From: Pseudomonadota bacterium
Lineage (GTDB): Bacteria; Pseudomonadota; Gammaproteobacteria; Burkholderiales; Burkholderiaceae_A
Assembly: GCA_002684875.1 (NCBI GenBank)
Contig: NYVY01000090.1
Coordinates: 1-17,382 of the forward strand
Reading direction: 5' to 3'
Length of the DNA: 17,382 nt
Numbering within the stretch: the stretch's first letter is position 1; every line of letters begins with the position of its first letter. The position numbers and the translations under genes are program-made. The notes beneath the pieces are model-generated. The model had not been told where the DNA came from, made no database searches, and worked only from the letters and a program-made list of their open reading frames with translations. Below are positions 8,251-15,772 of the stretch, one piece after another.

Positions 8251-10605
8251 ATGAAAGAAAAAAATCATAACCCTTTAACAAAAAGTGGTGCAGTTTTTTT
8301 TCTCGTACCAATTCTATCTGTCATCGGACTTGGTATGGTCATGTCATTGACTTTTTGGATAATCTACCAATCTGACCTTCGTCAAAGCCAGTCCATAATA
8401 CTTCAGGACGTCGAGAGCAGTGCACAAGCAATTAGACTTAAGTTAAGAAGAAATGAGTTTGCACTCAATGCAATTGCTAGAGACTTAGGCAGGAGAGAAA
8501 TATCCCAAGTAGAATTTAAGCGATACTCCGAAAACTTTTTCGCTTCAAGTCCAGAAATTCTTTTGTTAACTTGGGTAAATTTACAAGGTAGTGAGCTTGC
8601 CTCAACCTCTTCTTTTTTTAACCCGACGGACTCTTTTTTATTAACTCCCGTGACCAGTTCACGAAGGCTCTCTCGGAGTGAAAGCCAGAAAGCTTTTAGT
8701 GCAGCTATTAAGACACGAAAACCTGTTTACTCTGATGTATTTGAAGCAGATGGACAAACACAAGATATACAAATTGATTTACATTCACCAGTTATGACTA
8801 AAGGAAGTCCAAACGGAATGTTGATTGCTACTTATTCTGTGCCTGTCATGCTTGATGTTACAATTCCATCTGGCGTAGCCGATAGGGTAACTTTTGAACT
8901 CAGCAACAGAAGGGAACGAAAACAGAACAATTTAGAATACTCTTCGCATGAAGTAAACCTTTTAGAGTTGGGTGACTCTGTCATTCTTTTCGGCCACTCG
9001 AAAACTCCGTTATCTAGTAATTTTAGCGGCGCGTTGAATATACTAGTTTTTAGTTTAATGGCGGTAGCTCTTTTGAGTAATATAATGCTCATTCGGCATG
9101 CAAAGAGACGTAAAGAAACTGAAGATGCTCTATCTGTGGAAATATCATTCAGACGAGCTATGGAGAATTCGATGGCTACTGGAATGCGTGTAATTGATTT
9201 AGAAGGTCAAATAACCTACATTAATCCAGCATTTTGTGGTCTTGTTGGTCTGTCGGAAGACGAATTAATTGGGGCTTTTCCACCATACCCATATTGGCCT
9301 CCTGAAGAAATTGATAAGCTCACGAAATTTTCTAAGGATTTACTAAGTGCTAAATTAACAGAACTTGGAGATCAGGTTACAGTTATGCATCATAGCGGTC
9401 GGAGGATAATCACGAGAATGTACACTTCTCCATTGAAAGACTCTTCTGGAAAACAAACGGGTTGGATGACTTCAGTTACAGATATAACCGAACCGACGGT
9501 GTACAGAAATCAATTAGCAAATGCGCAAGAGCGGTTTACAACTGTCTTACAATCTCTTGATACCGCTGTTTCAGTAGCTTTGAAAGGATCGTATGATGAT
9601 TTATTATTTGCAAACGATACCTATCAAAGATGGTTTGCACAGTACGCATTAAATGGGCACGCAATCCTCGTTGGCCGTGAAAAGGAACGGAAAAAAAGTC
9701 GAAGTACAATTTATATCCCAGAAGTGAAAAAATGGTTCGACACTAGATTACAAAATATTAAATGGGTGGATGGTAGAGAAGTCGAATTACTCGTTGCCTC
9801 AGATGTTACATCACAACAAATCAACGAATTGAAGCAGAGAGAGGAGTATGAGAAAATTCAACAGACATCAAAGCTGGTTACGATGGGAGAAATGGCGTCT
9901 TCCCTCGCCCATGAATTAAACCAACCTCTTACTGCCATAAGCAACTACACGCTTGGTGCTGGCGCTCGAATTAGAAGCTTTACTGCTAAAGGTAAGCCGC
10001 TAGTTGCCGGGGAATTATTAGAAATATTAACCAAAACGGCTAGACAAGCAAGTCGAGCAGGAAGTGTGATCAAAAGAATTCGGAACTTTGTGCGAAAAAG
10101 TGACCCCAGCAGGAGACTCGTCAAACCAAGCACGATAGTAAATGAAACTATAGAACTTGCGGAAATTGATGCAGCAAATATGGGAATGGAAATAATACAA
10201 AAGATACAAAATCCAATTCCAATGATTTATGTAGATCCGATTTTAATTGAACAAGTATTACTAAACCTCATTAAAAATGGTTTAGAATCGATGAGGATTT
10301 CAAAAAAAACTAAATTAACCTTAGTAGTTGAATCGTCTGAACTAGATGTCACTTTTTCTATCCATGATCAGGGACCTGGTGTTTCCGATGAAATCAAAGA
10401 CAGGTTATTTGAATCCTTTTTTTCTACAAAAAACGAAGGAACAGGGATTGGATTAAATATTTGTAGATCGGTAATTGAATCTCACAATGGAAGATTATGG
10501 TTTATCAATAAAAAGTCTGGAGGTTGCGTGTTTTACTTTACAGTTCCATTAAAACGAAGGCACAATGTTAAGGGAACTACGTACGGTGCAGATCAATCTA
10601 TCTAG
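8251..10605 (+). CDS. Membrane-bound PAS-domain sensor histidine kinase
   Basis: This 784-residue protein has a first membrane helix at about 14-38, a periplasmic sensor region of about 230 residues (no cofactor motif recognised), and a second helix at about 265-283. A PAS domain follows at about 295-420 (MRVIDLEGQITYINPAFCGL, then an ITEP junction), with a second PAS-like segment at about 425-545. The HisKA segment is GEMASSLAHELNQPLTAISN with phosphoacceptor His554. The HATPase domain shows the N box (EQVLLNLIKNGLESM), the G1 box (DQGPG) and the G2 box (GTGIGLNICRSVIE). This is the FixL/DctS/TodS-like class that pairs with FixJ-type regulators, and such a regulator follows 30 nt downstream. 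The ligand cannot be read from the sequence. No clear ribosome binding site precedes the ATG, which lies 44 nt after argH. Confidence 0.9.
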   Translation: MKEKNHNPLTKSGAVFFLVPILSVIGLGMVMSLTFWIIYQSDLRQSQSIILQDVESSAQAIRLKLRRNEFALNAIARDLGRREISQVEFKRYSENFFASSPEILLLTWVNLQGSELASTSSFFNPTDSFLLTPVTSSRRLSRSESQKAFSAAIKTRKPVYSDVFEADGQTQDIQIDLHSPVMTKGSPNGMLIATYSVPVMLDVTIPSGVADRVTFELSNRRERKQNNLEYSSHEVNLLELGDSVILFGHSKTPLSSNFSGALNILVFSLMAVALLSNIMLIRHAKRRKETEDALSVEISFRRAMENSMATGMRVIDLEGQITYINPAFCGLVGLSEDELIGAFPPYPYWPPEEIDKLTKFSKDLLSAKLTELGDQVTVMHHSGRRIITRMYTSPLKDSSGKQTGWMTSVTDITEPTVYRNQLANAQERFTTVLQSLDTAVSVALKGSYDDLLFANDTYQRWFAQYALNGHAILVGREKERKKSRSTIYIPEVKKWFDTRLQNIKWVDGREVELLVASDVTSQQINELKQREEYEKIQQTSKLVTMGEMASSLAHELNQPLTAISNYTLGAGARIRSFTAKGKPLVAGELLEILTKTARQASRAGSVIKRIRNFVRKSDPSRRLVKPSTIVNETIELAEIDAANMGMEIIQKIQNPIPMIYVDPILIEQVLLNLIKNGLESMRISKKTKLTLVVESSELDVTFSIHDQGPGVSDEIKDRLFESFFSTKNEGTGIGLNICRSVIESHNGRLWFINKKSGGCVFYFTVPLKRRHNVKGTTYGADQSI

Positions 10606-10635
10606 GAAGATGGTAAATAGGAAAGATTCTATACT

Positions 10636-11262
10636 ATGAAAGAATTTGTTTATATTGTCGATGATGATGAGGCAGTAAGGGATAGTTTAAAATGGTTGTT
10701 AGAAGGGAATGGGTATTCAGTAAAAGTCTTCGAAAATGCGGAACAACTTTTAGACACTCAAGCTGGACAAGAACACAGTCTCACGGGATGTTTGATATTA
10801 GACGTCAGAATGCCAGGCATTACAGGTATAGAGTTACACGACGAACTGTTAACTAAAAAAATTAATATTCCAGTTATTTTCATTACTGGGCACGGTTCGG
10901 TCACGCTTGCAGTTAAGAGCATGAAGAAAGGAGCTATTGACTTTCTTGAAAAGCCCTTTAGCGAGGAAGAAATTTGTAAGCTAGTCGATGGCGCTCTTAA
11001 AAAAGATCGAGAGTCAAACGATAAGAAAGAAAATAACCTAAAAGCTCAATGCTTGTTAGCAAAACTTACCCCCAGAGAAAATCAAGTACTAGAAAGAATA
11101 ACGGCTGGTAGACTTAATAAACAAATAGCCGATGATTTGAATATCAGCATAAAAACAGTAGAAGCCCACAGAGCCAATATAATGACAAAAGTTGAAGCAA
11201 GAACTGTTGCTGAACTTATAAAAATAGCCCTTACCGCAACAGAACCAGCTCACTCTAGTTAG
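10636..11262 (+). CDS. FixJ-family response regulator (receiver plus LuxR-type HTH)
   Basis: This 208-residue regulator has an N-terminal receiver domain (about 4-120) with the acidic pocket Asp9-Asp11, phosphoacceptor Asp56 in LILDVRMPG, the switch residue Thr84 in FITGHG, and Lys106 in EKPF. The C-terminal domain (about 140-200) is a LuxR/GerE helix-turn-helix: LTPRENQVLERITAGRLNKQ, then IADDLNISIKTVEAHRANIM. It should be phosphorylated by the kinase immediately upstream and act as a transcription factor. TAGGAAAG lies about 10 nt before the ATG. The closest named relatives of this layout are FixJ, TtrR and DctR-like proteins, but nothing nearby identifies the regulon. The tRNA gene follows 34 nt later. 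Confidence 0.94.
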   Translation: MKEFVYIVDDDEAVRDSLKWLLEGNGYSVKVFENAEQLLDTQAGQEHSLTGCLILDVRMPGITGIELHDELLTKKINIPVIFITGHGSVTLAVKSMKKGAIDFLEKPFSEEEICKLVDGALKKDRESNDKKENNLKAQCLLAKLTPRENQVLERITAGRLNKQIADDLNISIKTVEAHRANIMTKVEARTVAELIKIALTATEPAHSS

Positions 11263-11296
11263 TTATGAATACAGTCACCATTTAAATTTTATAAAG

Positions 11297-11373
11297 GCGC
11301 CCGTAGCTCAGTTGGATAGAGTACCTGGCTACGAACCAGGGGGTCGTGGGTTCGAATCCTGCCGGGCGCGCCA
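11297..11373 (+). tRNA. tRNA-Arg (anticodon ACG)
   Basis: A complete 77-nt cloverleaf can be folded by eye. The acceptor stem is GCGCCCG with CGGGCGC. The D arm contains GCTCAGTTGGATAGAGT. The anticodon stem CCTGG/CCAGG closes the loop CTACGAA with anticodon ACG at 11331-11333. The T arm contains GGGTTCGAATCCTGC; discriminator G is followed by an encoded CCA. The wobble A is expected to be converted to inosine to read CGU, CGC and CGA. It stands alone, between the response regulator and a monooxygenase gene that begins 40 nt downstream. Confidence 0.98.
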
Positions 11374-11413
11374 CCACCCCCTCAATTTTGCGAAAAATGT
11401 ACAGCCATAAAAC

Positions 11414-12580
11414 ATGAAATCAAAACAAGGAAATGTTGGTGTTGTCGGCGCAGGAATTTCTGGGCTTTCCGCAGCACTTTCTCTTTCAACATTTGGAATA
11501 GAAGTGACTGTGTTCGAGAGAGCTGACGATATCAGAGGTGAAGGAGTTGGGATTCAACTGACGCCTAATGCTTCAAAGTCTTTGAAAGAATTAGGGCTCT
11601 TGGATGAAATAATCAGAAAATGCTTTTATCCAAGGCAATTAGTTGTTAATGACATGCGCTCCTTAAAAAGCTTAAAAGAAATCAATCTAGGTAACGCTAT
11701 GGTAAAGAAATATGGGTTTCCTTATGTAACAATTTCTAGGAGCGTCCTACACAAAGCCCTACTAGAAAAATGTAAGAAATTAAAAGTAAAATTTAAACAT
11801 GGGGCCGCAATAAGGTCAGTTTACCAAAATGAGGAACTAGTTATCTGTGAGAATACTAACGGACAAAAATCTCATTTTGATTACATGTGCGTCTGTGACG
11901 GAATAAGAAGCCAAAACAATAATTTAAACCTAAAAAACGGCTTAAAAACTTCTGGCTCAGTTGTGTTCCGAAAAATTTATTCAAATACTGACTTAGTGCA
12001 AGTAATCCAGAAAAATATAAATGTTTGGATGGGAGATGATTGTCACTTGGTTTCGTACCCAATTAATAGTATGGGTCATATTAATATTGTTTTTGCTGTA
12101 AATAAAAAACTTGTAAAGAAAATAATGAGCATTAGCAAAAAACCTGAATTTCTAATCGATTTGCTTAAAATAAAAAATAGAACTCTCATAGACTTACTAA
12201 AGAATATTCAAGATTGGAAAAAGTGGCCGCTTTACAACACAGGTTTTATAACCAAAGTTAATCATATTACTGAGGGAAGAGTACTCTTTATGGGTGATGC
12301 TGCTCATCCTCTATATCCTCATTTGGCCCAAGGAGCAGCAATGGCGTTGGAGGATGGCCGTGTACTTTTCAAACTTCTGAAGAAGAACAAAGGTATCTAT
12401 GATGAGACCTTCCAAGAATTTGCTACAAGTAGATTTAGAAGGTGTCAACGAATGCAAATAGAATCTCAAATCAACGGGCATATATTTCAGTTAGGATGGC
12501 CTTTGAGAGACATCAGAAATATGTTTATAAAAACACTTGGCTCCCGGCTAATCGACAAAAGTTGGATCTATAAGTTTTAA
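11414..12580 (+). CDS. FAD-dependent monooxygenase, salicylate-hydroxylase-like
   Basis: This 388-residue flavoprotein belongs to the class A aromatic hydroxylase (UbiH/PHBH/NahG) family. It has the N-terminal FAD fingerprint VGAGISGLSAALSL (Gly12, Gly14, Gly17) with the acidic end of the second strand in VFERADDIRGEGVGIQLTPN. It also has the DG motif region CVCDGIRSQ near residue 160 and the GD motif MGDAAHPLYPHLAQGAAMALEDG, whose Asp295 contacts the FAD ribityl chain. Such enzymes use NAD(P)H and O2 to hydroxylate an aromatic or similar ring; the substrate cannot be told from sequence, and no catabolic genes are nearby. No Shine-Dalgarno sequence precedes the ATG. It lies 40 nt after tRNA-Arg and converges on the dehydratase gene with only 3 nt between stops. 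Confidence 0.88.
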   Translation: MKSKQGNVGVVGAGISGLSAALSLSTFGIEVTVFERADDIRGEGVGIQLTPNASKSLKELGLLDEIIRKCFYPRQLVVNDMRSLKSLKEINLGNAMVKKYGFPYVTISRSVLHKALLEKCKKLKVKFKHGAAIRSVYQNEELVICENTNGQKSHFDYMCVCDGIRSQNNNLNLKNGLKTSGSVVFRKIYSNTDLVQVIQKNINVWMGDDCHLVSYPINSMGHINIVFAVNKKLVKKIMSISKKPEFLIDLLKIKNRTLIDLLKNIQDWKKWPLYNTGFITKVNHITEGRVLFMGDAAHPLYPHLAQGAAMALEDGRVLFKLLKKNKGIYDETFQEFATSRFRRCQRMQIESQINGHIFQLGWPLRDIRNMFIKTLGSRLIDKSWIYKF

Positions 12581-12583
12581 AAA

Positions 12584-12952
12584 TTAGTCATATTTAATGT
12601 ATTTAAACCTGGAATCGTCTGGAGTTCCGTCAACTATTTTCTCCTTGCTAGGCTGCCATTGAACTATATCTTCTATTGCTTTTGCCAGATAAAAATCTTT
12701 TTCGGTAATACCTTTAGCTTCATGATTTTGGATCTTAACAATTACAAACGCATATGATATCGACAGGTCTGGGTGATGCCAAGCCGCCTCAGCCATATGA
12801 CCGATTAAATTAACCACCATTAAAGTTGATTTCCATCCGCTAGTTTTATATTTCCTTTTAATCCATCCGTTCTCGTAGTACCATCTAGGATGGTCTGAGT
12901 CGAGCTTCGTACTTATTTCAGTCTCCGAATATACTTTCTCATTGCTTGCCAT
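12584..12952 (-). CDS. Pterin-4a-carbinolamine dehydratase family protein
   Basis: This 122-residue protein has the family's active-site set: EAAWHHPDLSISYAFV (His59-His60-Pro61) and QNHEAKGITEKDFYLA (His77, Asp86). Classical members dehydrate 4a-hydroxytetrahydrobiopterin after phenylalanine hydroxylase; other bacterial members have unclear roles, and a pcd homologue is found in H4MPT gene clusters of methylotrophs. I chose the ATG at 12952 rather than the longer frame opening at 13051, because the extra 33 residues would run through the folK start and do not resemble the family; AGGAA lies upstream of the chosen ATG. It is divergent from folK (28 bp gap). No aromatic amino acid hydroxylase is visible in the window. 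Symbol withheld because phhB and pcd imply different functions. Confidence 0.88.
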   Translation of the reverse strand: MASNEKVYSETEISTKLDSDHPRWYYENGWIKRKYKTSGWKSTLMVVNLIGHMAEAAWHHPDLSISYAFVIVKIQNHEAKGITEKDFYLAKAIEDIVQWQPSKEKIVDGTPDDSRFKYIKYD

Positions 12953-12980
12953 AATTATTTTTCCTAAAAAACAGTTCCTA

Positions 12981-13514
12981 ATGTCAAATAAAATAATAAT
13001 CGGTTGCGGCAGTAACCAGAAAAATCCTCTAAAGCAATTAAATCGAGCCATTGCTCTAATATCTGGGAAAAAACTTATAAAAATAAATAAAATTTCTCCA
13101 ATTTATAAAACATCTCCAATAGGATTTTCACACCAACCATTTTTTTTAAACTGTGTCGTCTCCGCTCAAGTTAAACTTGGTCCTCATTTATTACTAAAAA
13201 AATTACTTATCTTCGAAAAGTTTCTCGGAAGACAAAGAACCTTTAAAAATGCTCCGAGGGTAATTGACATCGATCTTTTAACGTTCAATGACTTTAACAA
13301 AATTATCACACAAAACCCTATACTTACAATTCCCCATCCAGAACTTTTAAACCGAAAATTTACAATAACCCCAATACTCGATATTGAGAAATTTTTTCGG
13401 TTATCGAGCAAAGGTCTTATTCAAAACCATACTCGTGTAATAAAGAATCAGGTAATTATAAAAACAAAGAAAAAAATAAGAAAGTCATTAGTTAATCAAA
13501 AGACTTTTTGCTAA
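12981..13514 (+). CDS. folK: 6-hydroxymethyl-7,8-dihydropterin pyrophosphokinase (HPPK)
   Basis: This enzyme transfers pyrophosphate from ATP to 6-hydroxymethyl-dihydropterin in folate synthesis. The 177-residue protein has GCGSNQKNPLKQLNRAI at the N-terminus, SPIYKTSPIGFSHQPFFLNC (39-58), the catalytic block GRQRTFKNAPRVIDIDLL (Arg84, Arg86, Arg93 and the Mg-binding Asp96 and Asp98), and IPHPELLNRKFTITPILDI (117-135). A basic tail of about 35 residues follows the usual end. I start at ATG 12981; the frame opens further upstream at 12942, but that part overlaps the divergent dehydratase gene and does not match the family. It faces the dehydratase gene and converges on fae 155 bp downstream. 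Confidence 0.93.
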   Translation: MSNKIIIGCGSNQKNPLKQLNRAIALISGKKLIKINKISPIYKTSPIGFSHQPFFLNCVVSAQVKLGPHLLLKKLLIFEKFLGRQRTFKNAPRVIDIDLLTFNDFNKIITQNPILTIPHPELLNRKFTITPILDIEKFFRLSSKGLIQNHTRVIKNQVIIKTKKKIRKSLVNQKTFC

Positions 13515-13669
13515 CTATAATTTTTTCTTTCCCTTCAATGAACAATCACTAACACACCTCTCTAGATTAAATGTCGATATGTTTTCACCCTTTCCTTTTA
13601 ATCTGTTAAAAACATAAGTCAAGAAACCCCAAAAAGATGATAGGTTGTAATCTTTTCTCTCGTAACAAA

Positions 13670-14167
13670 TCAGGAATATGATGAGGAACCTTTACTTGAA
13701 ACCACCTCCGAGACTGAAGGTTGTCCAGTAACAGCCCTTTTTATAGACATTCTTGTCGCTTGATAGTTGTAGTCATGAATTTTTTTATCATCGTCTGCTT
13801 CCATGTTGATAAAAACTCCAACACTAATAAAAATATTATCAGCTTCACTTGCTGGAATGGTACCATCTTCAACACTGTCGGTAACAGCCATGGCGACTGC
13901 TCTTTGAGCAGGACCGAACATCTGGGCCGCCTGTTTTTCACCTTTTATAGTAACTTTGTTAAACATTACCGTAGCAGGCTTACACATCAAATTAGGTGAA
14001 ACAACAGCCAATAAACTTGTAAAGCCATCCTTATTGTTCGTAAATGCGTTTGTGAAAGAGGACTCAGCAGCGCTTCCCCTAGGACCCAAAATAAGATTAA
14101 TATGAGCAACCTCATTTCCTTCGCCGACTAGGGATTCTCCCACCATTAATCGGTCAATTTTTGCCAT
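13670..14167 (-). CDS. fae: Formaldehyde-activating enzyme (5,6,7,8-tetrahydromethanopterin hydro-lyase)
   Basis: Fae condenses formaldehyde with tetrahydromethanopterin to methylene-H4MPT, the entry step of the H4MPT formaldehyde-oxidation route. The 165-residue protein is full length and closely matches the methylotroph type. It has [20 protein letters not shown] with the catalytic His (His22 here), [55 protein letters not shown] and [15 protein letters not shown]. The start is supported by GGAGA about 8 nt upstream. Nothing in the frame suggests decay, yet the 1.1 kb upstream carries only broken pieces of what look like the other genes of the same operon. Whether it still serves H4MPT chemistry depends on genes outside the window. 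Confidence 0.95.
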   Translation of the reverse strand: MAKIDRLMVGESLVGEGNEVAHINLILGPRGSAAESSFTNAFTNNKDGFTSLLAVVSPNLMCKPATVMFNKVTIKGEKQAAQMFGPAQRAVAMAVTDSVEDGTIPASEADNIFISVGVFINMEADDDKKIHDYNYQATRMSIKRAVTGQPSVSEVVSSKGSSSYS

Positions 14168-14191
14168 CTAAGTTTCTCCATAAAAAAAATT

Positions 14192-14449
14192 TCAAAAAAA
14201 CTGCCTTTTTACCCAAAAAAGTTTACCAAGTAGCAAAGCTGTCTTAGCCACATAATCAGGTTCTAACAAACTAAGTGACAAAAGTGTACAAACAGTAAAG
14301 TCAGCTGACGCCCCAGAATTTAATCCTTCTTTTCAAAAAAAAACTAAGTTCTTTACATCTTTCTCCACTTGTTTTCCGTATCCTACCATTTTTTGCTTTA
14401 ATAAATGTATTTTGAAAATCAATTTGTGTTGGAAATATCTTTCTCTCAA
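14192..14449 (-). pseudogene. Relic of a CitG-like (triphosphoribosyl-dephospho-CoA synthase family) gene
   Basis: In one minus-strand frame from a TTG at 14449 to the stop at 14192, broken by an in-frame TGA at 14335, the second half reads GLNSGASADFTVCTLLSLSL and LLEPDYVAKTALLLGKL. GLNSGASADFTV resembles the conserved N-P-G-[TG]-[ST]-A-D-L-T block of the CitG family. CitG proteins are about 270-300 residues, but only about 85 codons remain, so most of the gene is deleted. A strong GGAGG (about 14457-14461) still precedes the TTG and overlaps the stop of the preceding short frame. From memory, the gene called orf7 just upstream of fae in methylotrophs is of this family, which fits the position 25 nt before fae. 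Confidence 0.65.
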
Positions 14450-14461
14450 TGTTCTTCCCTC

Positions 14462-14554
14462 CTAAGCTATTTTAAAGCAATGCTTTTTCTTAATATTAGA
14501 ATCTTCAATCTTTGTTAGCCAGAATAAATAAGTTTCAAGAGTAATTCTTTCCAT
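14462..14554 (-). pseudogene. Short open frame, possible remnant of the gene between mch and the CitG-like gene
   Basis: A 30-codon frame from ATG 14554 to TAG 14462 begins MERITLETYLFWLTKIED. Its stop overlaps the GGAGG that precedes the CitG-like relic, a spacing typical of operon junctions. In the methylotroph order mch-orf5-orf7-fae this would be the tail of orf5, but I recognise no family motif. It may also be chance. Confidence 0.25.
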
Positions 14555-14642
14555 AAAATTATTTTTTTTGTTCCTTTCTTGATAATTGCTTATTCAAGGA
14601 AACACACTCTTAAATATCGGTTGTTTTAAAAGAGCTGCTAAT

Positions 14643-14908
14643 CTATTGGTATACTGATTTACGAAAAAATCTTTTTTTAGCGTATTTCATTACGTCATAT
14701 TTAGTATTCTTTGTTCCCCGAAAATCATATTTTTCCGATCCTCCGAGTCCACTCATACAAATTTCTGCAATTTTTATACCCGCAGAACTACTTCCAAAAC
14801 ATTCAATTCTTTCATCAACAATTTTCACTCCATTTTTTTATATCTCAACAATTATTTTTTTCATCATCCGATTTATGAATAAGTTTTTTAGCTTTTTGAA
14901 AAGCGGTT
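14643..14908 (-). pseudogene. mch: N-terminal relic of methenyltetrahydromethanopterin cyclohydrolase (mch)
   Basis: The minus-strand frame from 14831 to 14739 reads GVKIVDERIECFGSSSAG followed by IKIAEICMSGLGG. It matches the opening core of Mch (G-x-x-[VI]-[VI]-D-x-G-x-x-x-x-G-[SG]-x-E-A-G-x-x-[IFL]-A-E-[IV]-C-[LM]-x-G-L-G). Just upstream, in another frame (about 14908-14848), AFQKAKKLIHKSDDE resembles the N-terminal helix that normally precedes this core, and a stop and a frame change separate the two. After GLGG the reading continues for about 32 lysine-rich codons unlike Mch and stops at 14643; the remaining 250 or so residues of the enzyme are missing. This is therefore a truncated, frameshifted gene. 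Confidence 0.72.
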
Positions 14909-15040
14909 GGTTCAAAGCCACCGATTAATTTTGCTCCACTTGAACCCCCTTTTATTTTTAAAGTGTTTATTCTTTTTTAAATAAAATCAACATCATTAAA
15001 ATCAATTTAGATATTTTTAGAATATGAATTTTACACTTAA

Positions 15041-15220
15041 TCACTCAACTATCTTTCTAAGATAATTGATTATTTTGATATCGGGAATATCTCCAGTGAA
15101 ATTTTACTACGCTGCCTCACCTATTTTTTGGACAATATCGAACTCATTTATGACCAAGTCTAAACAGGTAAAATTTCGACCAAAAATTGCGCTTGAGTCA
15201 AAAAACCAAAAATAAGTCAT
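15041..15220 (-). pseudogene. Possible unidentified gene relic with two in-frame stops
   Basis: From an ATG at 15220 the minus-strand frame reads 37 codons, including IFGRNFTCLDLVINEFDIVQ. It meets two adjacent stops at 15109-15104, then continues with GDIPDIKIINYLRKIVE to a stop at 15041. The peptide looks protein-like and lies upstream of the mch relic on the same strand, so it may be another decayed member of the same operon. I do not recognise the family. Confidence 0.25.
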
Positions 15221-15279
15221 GCTGAAGATACTATGTTTATAGATCTAAGCAAAATAACCTAGAAGAGTGTTACTTTACT

Positions 15280-15753
15280 CTATTGGACTTCTTCGTCGTC
15301 CGCGGGAGGGGGTGGTAATTTCAAACCGTATAACGCAGCGAAGGTTTCATCATTCTTATCCAAAGCAATTTCTAACTGCATATCTAACTCAGCATCGATA
15401 GTTATCGAATCGGCAGTTCCTAACCACTGAGCTCTGTTGTTACGTATGGACAATAATTTTGCAATTGTACAAAACTTTCCTTCACTTTGAATCCAAAGTT
15501 CTGCCGTTTTTAATCTTTCCGTTGGATCTTTCGTATTTAGCGCTATCAATCTAAATTTTCCAACAAGGCACCTATCCTTTCCTGATTCTGGATCGTCGTC
15601 TGGATAAAAGCTTGAGTTTTGAACAGGCCTAATAGGAACCTTATCCAGAGATTTATCTGAATTACTTGCTTCTTCAACGCCTTGAGCTAGAAGTACCCCA
15701 TGGGAAAAGAACATCAAACAAATCGAAAGTATAGCCGTAGGGGAAAACTTCAT
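15280..15753 (-). CDS. Secreted protein of unknown function
   Basis: This 157-residue protein has a clear signal peptide (MKFSPTAILSICLMFFSHGVLLAQG, listed here in two parts: basic start MKFSP, hydrophobic core AILSICLMFF; likely cleavage after LLAQ). The mature part is acidic with two cysteines (in DRCLVGK and KFCTIAK) and ends in a proline/acid-rich tail, LPPPPADDEEVQ. I start at ATG 15753 because AGGTGG lies 8 nt upstream; the longer GTG start at 15765 sits inside that ribosome binding site. It follows the lipoprotein gene by 19 nt on the same strand, so the two are probably cotranscribed. No family recognised. Confidence 0.75.
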   Translation of the reverse strand: MKFSPTAILSICLMFFSHGVLLAQGVEEASNSDKSLDKVPIRPVQNSSFYPDDDPESGKDRCLVGKFRLIALNTKDPTERLKTAELWIQSEGKFCTIAKLLSIRNNRAQWLGTADSITIDAELDMQLEIALDKNDETFAALYGLKLPPPPADDEEVQ

Positions 15754-15772
15754 ACAATAAACCACCTTTTAA

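Noticed and set aside
11374..11413. Attachment site or integrated element at the 3' end of tRNA-Arg
   Set aside because: No repeat of the tRNA 3' end and no integrase were seen in the window; the next gene is an ordinary flavoprotein.
12953..12980. A second leaderless divergent pair, because the dehydratase/folK gap is also 28 bp
   Set aside because: No consensus -10 box is positioned for either gene as it is for hemC; the equal gap length is probably coincidence.
12942..13051. Longer N-termini for the dehydratase (from 13051) and folK (from 12942), which would make the genes overlap head to head
   Set aside because: Both extensions lack family similarity and are antisense shadows of each other. 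The internal ATGs at 12952 and 12981 give normal-length proteins.
13515..13695. A minus-strand open frame of roughly 55 codons running from the end of fae to 13515, after a GGAGGTGG
   Set aside because: It has no ATG or GTG start near the GGAGGTGG, which is itself fae coding sequence (Glu-Val-Val). The only in-frame TTG gives 35 residues with no recognised family. Not enough to call a gene.
14643..14828. A 61-residue protein gene starting at GTG 14828
   Set aside because: The sequence is an internal piece of Mch that continues upstream of the GTG in the same frame (Gly before it also matches) and ends in unrelated residues. It is a relic, not a small gene.
15255..15285. Inverted repeat AGAGT/ACTCT around the stop of the secreted protein gene as a terminator
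   Set aside because: The stem is only 5 bp, AT-rich, and is not followed by a T run on the minus strand.
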